Origin: Streptomyces sp. SID8374
GTDB taxonomy: Bacteria; Actinomycetota; Actinomycetes; Streptomycetales; Streptomycetaceae
Direction: 5' to 3'
DNA: 64,000 nt
Assembly (NCBI RefSeq): GCF_009865135.1
Contig: NZ_WWGH01000002.1
Location: 1,116,001 to 1,180,000 of the forward strand
Part shown: piece by piece, positions 9,137 through 18,119 of the stretch
How the letters are laid out: every line of letters starts with the position of its first letter
Position numbering within the stretch: the stretch's first letter is position 1
Made by a program: the position numbers and the translations under genes
Notes under the pieces: generated by a model
What the model was told of the DNA's origin: nothing
What the model saw: the letters and a program-made list of their open reading frames with translations, nothing else
Database searches by the model: none

Positions 9137-10258
9137 ATGTGCAATGGGTCGAACGTCTGGAAGGTGACTCGGAACATGCTCGGACGGACCGCCCGTCCGG
9201 CCGCCAGGGTTGTTCCTGAGGCCGGCACCCTGCGGGGAATCTGGGTCGCCAAGGGCAGGGACGGCAGGCTCGCCGTCTACGTTCCGGCGGAGGGCGGACT
9301 CCGGCGCTGGACCGAGACGCGGCCGGGGGCGCGGGACTGGGGGCAGCCCGTCCTCGTCCCGATCGCGGGCCTCACCCATCTCTCCGTGACGCAGGACGCC
9401 AACGCGTACGTGCACTTCGTCGGCCGTCGCGAACGGCGGAAGGCCGACGGACGGACCGTCGTCGACATCGTGTACGCCATCCAGTACCAGCCGGGCCGCC
9501 CCGTCTCCGAGTGGCGTTCTCTCGGGAATCCGCACAAGGCCGCGGAGCCGGCCGGCCGGCTCGGGGAGCCCGTGGCGGTGGTGACACCTTCGGGGATGGT
9601 CCACATCTTCGTCCGCAACGCGGACGGCGGACTGACCCTGCGCCGCGAGCAGAGCGACGGCAAGTGGCGCCCCTGGGACGACCGTCGGGGCAGCGGCATC
9701 GAGTCGACCCTCGCGGCGATCGCCCTCGAATCCGGCCGCATCGAACTGTTCGCCACCACGGCGGACGGCATCCTGCACTGGTCCCAGCAGGCCGCGGGCG
9801 GGGCGCTCGGCGAAGGGCATCCGGCCCGCCTCGCGGTGGTGCCGGGGACGGTGGCGGTGCTGGAGACGGGGCCCGACCGTCCCACCTTCTACTGGACCGA
9901 TCCCGACGGCCGCGGAGTGGTGGCCTACCGTGCGGGGGCCTGGCCGACGGCTCTGGGCGGGGTGCCGGGCGAGGGCCCGAACGCCGCGCTCCGCGCACAC
10001 CTGGACGGGTACGACTGCACGGTCCTGGCCCATCGTGGCGTCGACGGAAGCGCCGTGGTCGGGGTGGGCGTCACCGAGGACGAGGGGAACGGGGTCTGGT
10101 GGTCCGACACGGGTGTGCCGTGTCTCGCGCCGCCGGTCCTGGCCCTGGACGCCTTCGGGCGGGTCGTGATGGCGGTCGTCGGCGAGGACGGGGTTCCCCG
10201 GGTGGCCCGGCAGCTGGACGAGCCCGGTCTGACGCTCTCGGAGTGGCGACGGCTCTGA
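9137..10258 (+). CDS. Beta-propeller/PLL-like hypothetical protein
   Basis: I do not recognise a named family. The 373-residue product is built of repeating units of about 45-50 residues with motifs such as GRLAVYVP..GGLRRW, VHIFVRNADGGLTLRREQ and IELFATTADGILHWSQQ, the pattern of small beta-propeller lectin-like domains that read out as query of sample values. There is no obvious signal peptide or membrane helix, so it is probably cytoplasmic or exported without a classical signal. The start is uncertain: ATG 9137 lacks a ribosome binding site, while ATG 9176 has GGAAGG twelve bases upstream. It is followed by the regulatory region of the glycerophosphotransferase gene and may belong to the same surface-polymer functions. 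Confidence 0.65.
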   Translation: MCNGSNVWKVTRNMLGRTARPAARVVPEAGTLRGIWVAKGRDGRLAVYVPAEGGLRRWTETRPGARDWGQPVLVPIAGLTHLSVTQDANAYVHFVGRRERRKADGRTVVDIVYAIQYQPGRPVSEWRSLGNPHKAAEPAGRLGEPVAVVTPSGMVHIFVRNADGGLTLRREQSDGKWRPWDDRRGSGIESTLAAIALESGRIELFATTADGILHWSQQAAGGALGEGHPARLAVVPGTVAVLETGPDRPTFYWTDPDGRGVVAYRAGAWPTALGGVPGEGPNAALRAHLDGYDCTVLAHRGVDGSAVVGVGVTEDEGNGVWWSDTGVPCLAPPVLALDAFGRVVMAVVGEDGVPRVARQLDEPGLTLSEWRRL

Positions 10259-10407
10259 TCCCGGCACCCGGGCCGACGGACTGTCAGGCCACCATGGCGC
10301 TTCCCGCGCGAAATGCGTATGACACAGATCGCTGAGAACCTTCGAAGGTTGTGCGCGGCACAGCATGGCGCATGTCACGTACGTGTGTCGAGTGCGAAGT
10401 CGAGTCA
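10259..10407. other. First part of a 351-base gap upstream of the glycerophosphotransferase gene
   Basis: Between the propeller-like gene and the surface-polymer gene lie 351 untranslated bases with lower GC than their surroundings. This first part has the 14-bp palindrome AACCTTCGAAGGTT (10337-10350) and the 10-bp palindrome CACGTACGTG (10377-10386). Either could be a protein-binding site; neither has the shape of a strong terminator. The promoter and second palindrome are listed separately. No coding sequence is apparent. Confidence 0.4.
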
Positions 10408-10424
10408 TGTGCAGAATCTGCACA
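10408..10424. promoter_or_regulatory. Palindrome abutting the -35 box (candidate operator)
   Basis: TGTGCAGAATCTGCACA is a perfect 7-bp inverted repeat around AAT. Its last base directly precedes the TTGACA hexamer at 10425. A dimeric regulator bound here would touch the polymerase site, so it could act as repressor or activator of the downstream glycosyltransferase operon. The regulator is not identifiable from this window. Confidence 0.6.
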
Positions 10425-10452
10425 TTGACATCCTTTAATGTTCACTTAAGAT
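10425..10452 (+). promoter_or_regulatory. Near-consensus housekeeping promoter for the glycerophosphotransferase operon
   Basis: TTGACA (10425-10430), a 16-base spacer, then TAAGAT (10447-10452) match the sigma-70-type consensus unusually well for this GC-rich genome. Transcription would start near 10459, giving a leader of about 150 bases before the ATG at 10610. Confidence 0.75.
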
Positions 10453-10609
10453 TTGCGTCTGACGCAACAGTTCGAGAGCCGAGCCGCAGGCGATCGGCGG
10501 GGGTGCGCCCGACTCCGAGTCAAGGGGGACTCGTCGGGCGCAGTGTGCGGTGGTCGGGAAGTCGTAGGTGTGCAGGTGGTTGTCCCTGCCTCGAACTGGA
10601 GTGTGAAGC

Positions 10610-13600
10610 ATGGCCGCTGGGCCCCGTTTGAGTGTCATCGTTCCGTTCCAGGACGTTGAGACCTACCTCACGGAGTGCCTGGAATCCATCGCGCGGCAGA
10701 CCTTCCGCGACTTCGAAGTGATCATGGTGGATGACGGCTCCACCGACACCTCCACGGCGATCGCCCAGGGCTTCTGCGCCGACGACCCGCGCTTCCGGCT
10801 GATTCGCCAGGAGTCGCACGGCCCCGGACACGCCCGCAACACCGGGCTCCGGGCCATGCACCCCGACGGCGAGTTCCTCGTGTTCGCGGACGGCGACGAC
10901 GTCATCCCCGAATACGCCTACGAGCTGCTCGTCCGCACGCTGACCGAATCCGGATCGGATTTCGTCTCCGGCAATGTCCAGATGATGAACTCCACCAAGA
11001 AGTGGCAGTCGCCGCTCCACAAAGGCCCCATGCAACGGGACCGCAGGGGCACGCATATTACGCGTTTCGAGGCCCTGATCTACGACCGCACCGTGTGGAA
11101 CAAGGTGTTCCGCCGGTCCTTCTGGGACCACCACTTCATCGAGTTCCCCGAAGGAGTCCTCTACGAGGACTCCTGGGTGAACATGTTCGCCCACTTCCGG
11201 GCGGCCAAGGTCGACGTCATCTCCGACATCGTCTACTTCTGGCGGCGCCGTGACGGTGGTGCCGCTCCCTCCATCACCCAGCGCCACACCGAACTGTCCA
11301 ACCTGCGGGACCGGGTCGCCGCCGTGCAGTCGGTGAGCCGCTTCCTGGGACAGCACCGCTCGCGCCAGTTCCGGGACCACAAGCGCAAGTACGATCTCGC
11401 CTGCCTGAAGTCCGACCTCATGCTCCACCTCAAGGTCCTGCCGGACGCGGACGACGACTACCGCGACGCCTTCATGCACTGGGCCCAGGAGTTCCTCGCC
11501 GAGGCCGCCTACGACATCATCGAGGAGCTCCCCGCCGACGCCCGGGTCAAGTGGCTGCTCGTGCACCAGGGCCGGCTCGGCGAACTTCTCGACGTCCTGG
11601 AGTTCGAGCGCAAGGGCGGGCCGCTGCCGGTGCGCCGACGGCTGCGCCGCTACCTCAACTACCCCCACCTGGAGAACCGGAAGACGGGTCTCTACAAGAG
11701 CGACTACCGGCTCGACAAGGAGCTCTCGCCCTACAGTTCGCTCTCCGGGGCGGAGTGGGACGGCGACTCCCTGGTCCTCAAGGGCTCCGCCTACATCCGG
11801 TTCATCAATGTGCACAAGCGGCACATGTCCACCAAGATGCTGGCGCTCCGCAACAAGAAGACCGGCAGCAAGCTCGTCAACCTGGCCAGGACCACCTACT
11901 TCCCGCAGGCGACCGAGCACTCCAACCAGAGCCGCTACTGCTACGACTGGTCCGGCTTCGAGAGCCGCTTCGACGTCACCCGGCTCCAGCGCAAGGGCCA
12001 GTGGGTGGAAGGGACTTGGGACGTCGCCGCCGGTGTGTTCAGCCGGGGCCTTTTCCGGTACAAGGGCATCAGCCGCGGCAGTGCGGGAACCGCCGCCAAC
12101 CCGGCGTACCGCTATGTCGACAAGAACACCCGGATACTCCCGCTCTTCGTCCAGGGCAGCCTGAAGCTCCGCGTCGAGATCGTCCGCTGCCGCATCACGC
12201 GTCACCGCGTGGCCGGAGACCACCTGGAGGTCGGCGGGGTCCTGCTCGTGCCCGCCGTCCCCGAATGGGGCAAGTTCCGCGTCACCAGCATGAACGGCGC
12301 CGGCCGGCACGACTCCTGGATGAAGTTCCAGCCCGGCGGTGAGGGCTGGTGCACCTTCTCCACCCGCGTCCCGCTCGCCGGCCTCGTCCCCGGCTCCCGG
12401 GCTGCCGGCGACACCGTCCCCCAGGCCTGGACGATGGGCAGCAACGGCTGGAAGGTCACCCTGCACGTGGAGGGCCGCAAGACGCCGCTCTACCCCGTGA
12501 TGGCCCCGGACGTCGAGGATGGCCACTACCGCATGCCCGAGCCGCTCCAGACCGAGGAGCGGGACCGCGAGGTCGTCGTCCACCGCAACGGCTCCGGCTA
12601 TGTGGTGCTCTTCGAGCGCGCCGCCCTGCCCCTGCTCAGCGACGGCGAGTGGCTCGCCGACGGCTCACTGGAACTCGTCTGCGACTATCCCGGAGTCGAC
12701 CTGCTCCCGCCCGCGGAGCGGATCAGCGCCCATCTCGTCGTACGCTCGCGGGCCCACGGTGCCGAGCGGGCGGTGCCGATCCAGTGGGACGGGCCGCGGT
12801 TCCGTGCCGTGCTGACCCCGGCCGCCATGCGCACCCTCGCCGGGGGCATACCGCTCGCCGCCGGCCGCTGGGACTTCTTCCTGCGCCGCCAGGACCCGTC
12901 CGCGGTGGCCCCCGAGGACCGTTCCCCGGACCTCATGGTCAAGATCGAACAGGGCATCATCCCGTCCATGCCCCAGGAGCTGGAGGTGGGGGAGCGGCGT
13001 TACGAGCTCCAGGCCGAGGCGTACGACAGGCTGTCGATGCTCGTGCACTCCGCCATGCCGGAGGAGGCGCGGGGCCCGTACCGGCAGAAGCTGCTGCGGA
13101 CCAGGGCCTACCCGCAGGCCCGCCGCGAGCCCGTCCGCCCCGCCGTACTGTTCGACGCCTTCAAGGGCACGCAGTGCTCGGACAGCCCCCGCGCGGTCCA
13201 CGAGGAGATGGTCCGGCGCGGCGTGGACCTCGAACACCTCTGGGTCGTACGGGACGACCAGGTCGACGTACCGCCGACGGCCCGGGCCGTGCGCATGTGG
13301 TCGCCCGAGTGGTACGAGGCCCTGGCGACGTCCCGGTACGTGGTCGCCAACAACCACCTCCCCGACTGGTTCAGCAAGCGCCCCGGCCAGACCGTCGTAC
13401 AGACCTGGCACGGCACCCCGCTCAAGAAGATCGGCCACGACATCGAGTCGGTGCACTTCGCCGACCAGCGGTACCTGGAGCGGGTCGAGAAGGAGGTGCA
13501 GAACTGGGACATGCTCGTGTCGCCCAACAGCTTCTCCACCCCGATCCTCCAGCGGGCCTTCAAGTTCCCCGGCGAGATGGTCGAGTGCGGCTACCCGCGC

Positions 13601-14419
13601 AACGACATCCTGCGCCGCCCCGGAACGGAACGCCGGGCCGAGGAGATCCGGCAGCGCATCGGCCTGCCCCTGGGCAAGCGCGTCATCATGTACGCGCCCA
13701 CCTGGCGGGACGACCAGTTCTACGCCCCCGGGAAGTACAAGTTCGACTTCCGGATCGACCTCGACGACGCCCGGGCCCGGCTGGGCGCCGACCACGTCCT
13801 CATGGTCCGCCGCCACCCCAACGTGGTGGACCCCGTCCCCGGCGCGGGCGACGGCTTCGTCTTCGACGTGTCCGACTACCCGGACATGGCGGACCTGTCG
13901 CTGATCAGCGACGTGATGATCACGGACTACTCGTCCCTGATGTTCGACTTCGTCAACACCGGGCGCCCCATCCTGTTCTTCACCTACGACCTGGACCACT
14001 ACCGGGACACCCTGCGCGGTTTCTACTTCGACTTCGAGCGGAGCGCCCCGGGGCCGCTGCTCTTCGAGTCGGCCGAACTGATCTCCGCGATCCGGAACAT
14101 CGACCGGATCGAGGCGGAGTACACCGACCGCTACCGCTGGTTCCAGCGGGAGTTCTGCGACCTGGACGACGGATACGCCGCCGCCCGGCTGACGGACCGC
14201 ATCCTCGTGGCGGGCGGCGACCTCGACGCCCAGCAGGCGTCCGCCCCGGCCGTGGGCACCGTGACGCCGCCTCACCCCGCCGCCCGGCAGCCGCAGCGGC
14301 CGACCGAAGCCGGCCGGCGGACGCAGTGGCACCCGCGCACCGGTCCCGCTGCCCATCACCCGACGAGCACCCCTACCGCTGATCCGTCCCGGCACGAAGT
14401 GGATGTCGTACATGTCTGA
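10610..14419 (+). CDS. Bifunctional GT2 glycosyltransferase / CDP-glycerol glycerophosphotransferase
   Basis: Large 1269-residue enzyme for a teichoic-acid-like or other glycopolymer. The N-terminal 330 residues form a GT2 glycosyltransferase (VIVPFQDVETYL, VDDGSTD, FADGDDV). A middle region of about 450 residues has no motif I can name. The C-terminal third is a TagF/TarF-type glycerophosphotransferase: WHGTPLKKIG (His near 934), YAPTWRDDQF and ITDYSSLMFDF (Asp near 1106), the histidines and acidic residues expected for transfer of glycerol phosphate from CDP-glycerol. No membrane helices, so it probably works at the inner membrane face. GGAG nine bases before the ATG; a near-consensus promoter lies upstream. 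The 3 prime end overlaps the next gene by 17 bases. A nearby LCP protein could attach the product to peptidoglycan. Confidence 0.9.
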   Translation: MAAGPRLSVIVPFQDVETYLTECLESIARQTFRDFEVIMVDDGSTDTSTAIAQGFCADDPRFRLIRQESHGPGHARNTGLRAMHPDGEFLVFADGDDVIPEYAYELLVRTLTESGSDFVSGNVQMMNSTKKWQSPLHKGPMQRDRRGTHITRFEALIYDRTVWNKVFRRSFWDHHFIEFPEGVLYEDSWVNMFAHFRAAKVDVISDIVYFWRRRDGGAAPSITQRHTELSNLRDRVAAVQSVSRFLGQHRSRQFRDHKRKYDLACLKSDLMLHLKVLPDADDDYRDAFMHWAQEFLAEAAYDIIEELPADARVKWLLVHQGRLGELLDVLEFERKGGPLPVRRRLRRYLNYPHLENRKTGLYKSDYRLDKELSPYSSLSGAEWDGDSLVLKGSAYIRFINVHKRHMSTKMLALRNKKTGSKLVNLARTTYFPQATEHSNQSRYCYDWSGFESRFDVTRLQRKGQWVEGTWDVAAGVFSRGLFRYKGISRGSAGTAANPAYRYVDKNTRILPLFVQGSLKLRVEIVRCRITRHRVAGDHLEVGGVLLVPAVPEWGKFRVTSMNGAGRHDSWMKFQPGGEGWCTFSTRVPLAGLVPGSRAAGDTVPQAWTMGSNGWKVTLHVEGRKTPLYPVMAPDVEDGHYRMPEPLQTEERDREVVVHRNGSGYVVLFERAALPLLSDGEWLADGSLELVCDYPGVDLLPPAERISAHLVVRSRAHGAERAVPIQWDGPRFRAVLTPAAMRTLAGGIPLAAGRWDFFLRRQDPSAVAPEDRSPDLMVKIEQGIIPSMPQELEVGERRYELQAEAYDRLSMLVHSAMPEEARGPYRQKLLRTRAYPQARREPVRPAVLFDAFKGTQCSDSPRAVHEEMVRRGVDLEHLWVVRDDQVDVPPTARAVRMWSPEWYEALATSRYVVANNHLPDWFSKRPGQTVVQTWHGTPLKKIGHDIESVHFADQRYLERVEKEVQNWDMLVSPNSFSTPILQRAFKFPGEMVECGYPRNDILRRPGTERRAEEIRQRIGLPLGKRVIMYAPTWRDDQFYAPGKYKFDFRIDLDDARARLGADHVLMVRRHPNVVDPVPGAGDGFVFDVSDYPDMADLSLISDVMITDYSSLMFDFVNTGRPILFFTYDLDHYRDTLRGFYFDFERSAPGPLLFESAELISAIRNIDRIEAEYTDRYRWFQREFCDLDDGYAAARLTDRILVAGGDLDAQQASAPAVGTVTPPHPAARQPQRPTEAGRRTQWHPRTGPAAHHPTSTPTADPSRHEVDVVHV

Positions 14420-15881
14420 CGCAGACCCGAACGCCCGCCGGGTGTTCAGCGGTGTCGAGGCCTCGGGCCCCCACCCCCTGGAGTACCGCTTCGCCCACGC
14501 CAAGAACGGCAACCGCCACCTGGTCGTGGTCTTCGCCAACCTCAACGCCCCCGGCGAATGGGGCTGGGCCAACGGCGTACTGGACAGGACCCGGGCCAAC
14601 ATCCTCTGGATCCGCGACCAGTTCGACGGGCAGAACAGCTACTACCTGTGCAGGGAGATGGACTTCACCCTGGAGCAGTCCGTCATCAACCTCATCTCCC
14701 GGGTCATGAACGCCCTCGGGCTGACTCCGGACGAGTGCACCATGTTCGGCAGCTCCAAGGGCGGGACCGCCGCCCTTCACTTCGGCCTGAAGTACGGGTT
14801 CCGGAACATCGTGGCCAGCGTGCCGCAGTTCCGCATCGGCTCCTTCGTCAGCGAGTCCATGCCGGGCGCCGCCCGTCTCATGATGGGCGAGGTGACCGAG
14901 GAGAAGGTCCGCGTCCTCGACTCCGTGCTCCCCGAGGTCGTGCGGACGAGCCCCAACCGCGACGCCAACATCTATCTGATCTCCTCGCCCCAGGACGAGC
15001 AGTACACCCGCCACGTCGAGCCGTTCCTCGGGCTGTTCCGGGACTACACGAACTTCAACTTCGTCTACAACGACTCGCCGCTGATCGCCGGCCACGGCAA
15101 GGTGACGCTGCGCAACCTGCCCACCATGATGGGGCTGCTGAACCTCCTGGTGGACGGCATCACCCCCCGTATCGGTGTGATCAGCAACGGCGGGGAGCAG
15201 CCGGAACGCGACACCTCGGCCATCGACGCCTACCTCAAGGCGACCTCCCAGGTGCAGGCCGAGGCGTTCCCCAGGCCTGCCGTCACCCTGCCGGCCCAGC
15301 ACGCGGAAGTCCCGGGCAACCAGCTGCGGTTCGCCGGCAGCGCGCCCGGCGCCGTACGCGTCAGCATGTGGGAGAACGGCAAGTACCTCGGATCGCCTCC
15401 GGTCCAGGCGGACGGCAGCTGGTCCTGGGAGCCCGAGAAGACCTGGTCCCCGGGGCGGCACGTCATCCGCCTCTTCGCGGTGAACGCGCAGAAGTTCCAC
15501 AGCGAGCGCACCGAGATCGTCTTCACCGCGCTGGAACCGGCTCACGCTCCGGTGCACCGCCGGCCGGCCACCCCGGTCATCACGGCACCGTTCCCGCAGC
15601 AGCAGGTGCGCAGCCAGGGCATCATCCTCACCGGGTACGGCGACGGGGGCACCCGGATCGTCTTCCGCCGGGAGGGCGCGGTCCTGGGCACCACGACGAC
15701 CGGACCCGACGGCACCTGGTTCTGGGAGCCCGGCTGGACCTGGCCCGAAGGGCAGCACACCGTCGAGTGCTCCGCGGTGGACGGGACGGGCGCCGAATCA
15801 CCGGCGGCCGCGATCGTCTTCACCGCGACCGGAGCCCTCGGCGTACCGGTGAACTCCTCCTACGCCGAACCGCGTTACTGA
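14403..15881 (+). CDS. Asp2-like alpha/beta-hydrolase with two Ig-like domains
   Basis: The N-terminal 270 residues form an alpha/beta hydrolase: nucleophile elbow GSSKGG (Ser118), with Asp198 (PQDEQ) and His231 (AGHGK) in the right order for a Ser-Asp-His triad. The motif and the LKYGFRNIV follow-on recall the accessory-Sec protein Asp2, a carbohydrate O-acetyltransferase, and XcbB/CpsF capsule proteins. Two Ig-like repeats follow (about 305-370 and 400-470), each ending with a DGSWSWEP or DGTWFWEP turn. No signal peptide is seen. The gene overlaps the glycerophosphotransferase gene by 17 bases and is followed by a paralogue, so acylation or other tailoring of the same polymer is a reasonable inference. 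A second ATG at 14412 is possible. Confidence 0.75.
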   Translation: MSYMSDADPNARRVFSGVEASGPHPLEYRFAHAKNGNRHLVVVFANLNAPGEWGWANGVLDRTRANILWIRDQFDGQNSYYLCREMDFTLEQSVINLISRVMNALGLTPDECTMFGSSKGGTAALHFGLKYGFRNIVASVPQFRIGSFVSESMPGAARLMMGEVTEEKVRVLDSVLPEVVRTSPNRDANIYLISSPQDEQYTRHVEPFLGLFRDYTNFNFVYNDSPLIAGHGKVTLRNLPTMMGLLNLLVDGITPRIGVISNGGEQPERDTSAIDAYLKATSQVQAEAFPRPAVTLPAQHAEVPGNQLRFAGSAPGAVRVSMWENGKYLGSPPVQADGSWSWEPEKTWSPGRHVIRLFAVNAQKFHSERTEIVFTALEPAHAPVHRRPATPVITAPFPQQQVRSQGIILTGYGDGGTRIVFRREGAVLGTTTTGPDGTWFWEPGWTWPEGQHTVECSAVDGTGAESPAAAIVFTATGALGVPVNSSYAEPRY

Positions 15882-15950
15882 CGCCGCCCCAGAACCACGG
15901 GGCGTGCGTCAGCCGGATGCGAGCCCCTACCCGATCGGAGCCCGCCACCC

Positions 15951-17096
15951 ATGTCCGCAGCACCGTCCGGCCTGCACACCGGCATCGACACCTCCGACGC
16001 GTACCCCGTGCAGTACCGCTTCAGCCACGCGAAGAAGGGCAACCAGCACCTGCTGGTCGTCTTCGCCAACATCGCCGCGCCCGACGACTACGGCTGGTCC
16101 AACGGCGTCTTCGACAAGCTGCGCTGCAACGTCCTGTGGATCCGCGACCGGTTCGACGGGCAGAACAGCTACTACCTGTGCAAGGGGATGGACTTCTCCC
16201 TGGAGAGGTCCGTCGTCACGCTGATCGCCAACGTGATGAACTCCCTGGGGCTCACCCCGGAGCAGTGCACCCTGTGGGGCGGCTCCAAGGGCGGCAGCGC
16301 GGCTCTGTACTTCGGGCTCAGATACGGCTTCCGCAACATCGTCTCGCTCGTCCCGCAGTTCCTGATCGGGACCTACCTCCACAAGCACCCCGCCATCGGC
16401 GAGTTCATGATGGGGCAGGTCACGGAGGCGAACATCCGCGTCCTCGACCGGGCCATCCCGGACCTCGTGATGTCCGGGGCGAACCGCGGGGCCAACATCT
16501 ACCTGCTCTCCTCCGCGCAGGACGAGCAGTACCCCGTCCAGGTGGAGCCGTTCCTCCACCTCTTCCACGGCTACGAGAACTTCAACTTCATCTTCAGCGA
16601 CTCCCCGTTCATCACCAGCCACACCGACGTCACCCGGCGCAATGTGCCGATGCTCATGGGGCTGGTGAACTTCCTCATCGACGGCATGGCCCCGCGCCTG
16701 GGCCAGGTCGTCAACGGGCGGGAGCGCCCGGACACCGACCGCTCGGCCATCGACGGCTACCTCAAGGCCACCTCGCAGGTCCGCGTCTCCTTCCCCGCAC
16801 CCGTCATCCACGGGCCGGTCCCCGGAGAGCGGGTCCAGGGGCCGGCGGTGCGGTTCACCGGATTCGCCCCGGGGGCGGTGCGGGTCAGCATCTGGGAGCA
16901 CGGCAAGTTCCTCGCCTCCCCCGACGTGGCGCCCGACGGAAGCTGGTCCTGGGAGGCGGCCGGCCGGTCCTGGTCGCCCGGCGAGCATCTGGTGCGCGTC
17001 TTCGCGGTGGACGCCTCCGGGTTCGCCTCCCCGGCCACCGACCTCGCCTTCCTGGTGGAGAACGCCTACGCGGCGCCCGCCGGGCCCCGCCCCTGA
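15951..17096 (+). CDS. Asp2-like alpha/beta-hydrolase with one Ig-like domain (tandem paralogue)
   Basis: A 381-residue paralogue of the gene just upstream, 69 bases away and presumably co-transcribed. Blocks such as QNSYYLC, GLTPEQCT and the YGFRNIV region are nearly identical. The triad is conserved: Ser112 in GGSKGG, Asp191 and His224. It has only one C-terminal Ig-like unit (about 290-360, ending DGSWSWE), so one unit was lost here or gained in its partner. Signal peptide and membrane segments are absent. Its stop is only four bases from the stop of the convergent phosphatase-like gene. Function is inferred to be polymer tailoring next to the glycerophosphotransferase; substrate unknown. 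Confidence 0.75.
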   Translation: MSAAPSGLHTGIDTSDAYPVQYRFSHAKKGNQHLLVVFANIAAPDDYGWSNGVFDKLRCNVLWIRDRFDGQNSYYLCKGMDFSLERSVVTLIANVMNSLGLTPEQCTLWGGSKGGSAALYFGLRYGFRNIVSLVPQFLIGTYLHKHPAIGEFMMGQVTEANIRVLDRAIPDLVMSGANRGANIYLLSSAQDEQYPVQVEPFLHLFHGYENFNFIFSDSPFITSHTDVTRRNVPMLMGLVNFLIDGMAPRLGQVVNGRERPDTDRSAIDGYLKATSQVRVSFPAPVIHGPVPGERVQGPAVRFTGFAPGAVRVSIWEHGKFLASPDVAPDGSWSWEAAGRSWSPGEHLVRVFAVDASGFASPATDLAFLVENAYAAPAGPRP

Positions 17097-17100
17097 CCGG

Positions 17101-18024
17101 TCAGCCGGTGGCCACCCGCATCAGCAGGGCCCAGTGGTCCGATGCGGGGGAGCGGAGCACCGAACACCCCTGACGGGGCAGGCCGGTGAAGAGGTAGTCG
17201 ATCTTGTAGCCGCTCCGGTGGGTCACCCGCGGCGCACCGGCCGAGGCGGACTGGTCGCACTCCCGGTAGGTGCTGTACGGGCCGTCGGTCCGGGCCCACG
17301 CATCCGTTCCGGCCTCCGTGGGCGGCCCGGTGTTCAGGTCGCCGCCGAAGACGGTGCGCGGCCCGGAGGCCGCACGGACCAGCGCCCGCAGCTGACCCTC
17401 GCGCAGCTGGGCCGACCCCGGAGCGGCCCCGCCCTGCTGCGGGTTGAGGTGGGTCGTGCAGAGCCGTACGTCCTCCGCCCCCGCCGTCGCGCAGAGGATG
17501 CCCCGGCGCAGACCGGCGGCCGGCTGGGGCAGCGGAACGTCGGCGACCCGGGTCAACGGCAGGGCGGACAGCATCCCGTACCCCGCCGTGCCCCGCCCGT
17601 CCCCCGTGCAGCGGACGGTGGAGCGGCGCCCTTCCCGGACCGCCGTGTACGGGCGGAACAGGCTCTGCCAGCTGCCGCCCAGCGACTCCCGTACGGCGGT
17701 GAGGTCCTCGGAGCACATCTCCTGGAGCAGGATGACGCGCGCCCCGGACCGGTGGGCCAGGGCTTCGATCCGGGCCCGCTTCTCCGCGGCCGACCCGGTG
17801 TCCTCGCAGTTCCACTGGCGTACGCCGCAGACGTTCCACGTCGCGACGGACAGGGTGCCCTGCGCGTCGGTGCGGCCCGGGGCGTCAGGGGCGTCGTCCT
17901 GCGTACCGCCGGACAGCCGCAGTCCGAAGACCACTCCCGCCAGCGCCGCCAGAATTCCGGCCCCCGCCGCCCACAGCAGCACAACCCTGTGGCGGCGTGG
18001 TGCGGCCGTCCGTCGTTCCGGCAT
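17101..18024 (-). CDS. Membrane-anchored endonuclease/exonuclease/phosphatase family protein
   Basis: The 307-residue product has a basic N-terminus, one membrane helix (about residues 14-36), then an exonuclease III/DNase I-like domain outside the cell. Catalytic signatures are all present: TWNVCG (Asn64), LLQEMC (Glu102), THLN (His192), GGDLNTG (Asp229, Asn231) and the final SDHW pair. The family cleaves phosphodiesters in nucleic acid or lipids; the substrate here is unknown. Four cysteines around 66-104 suggest disulfides. Start: a GAGGAGAGG sequence precedes the ATG at 18024, which is preferred over an in-frame ATG at 18072 that lacks one. It is convergent with the Asp2-like pair. Confidence 0.8.
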   Translation of the reverse strand: MPERRTAAPRRHRVVLLWAAGAGILAALAGVVFGLRLSGGTQDDAPDAPGRTDAQGTLSVATWNVCGVRQWNCEDTGSAAEKRARIEALAHRSGARVILLQEMCSEDLTAVRESLGGSWQSLFRPYTAVREGRRSTVRCTGDGRGTAGYGMLSALPLTRVADVPLPQPAAGLRRGILCATAGAEDVRLCTTHLNPQQGGAAPGSAQLREGQLRALVRAASGPRTVFGGDLNTGPPTEAGTDAWARTDGPYSTYRECDQSASAGAPRVTHRSGYKIDYLFTGLPRQGCSVLRSPASDHWALLMRVATG

Positions 18025-18119
18025 CGTCCGGCCTCTCCTCGCCATTTCCCCGCATGACGGAGCGGGCCGCACAGCCTCTCGGCCGTGCGGCCCGCTCCGG
18101 GACCACTCCTACCCCGTGA

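Noticed and set aside
10520-12583. 687-codon minus-strand frame opposite the glycosyltransferase gene
   Set aside because: Antisense shadow; no start signal or motif, and the opposite strand has clear GT2 motifs.
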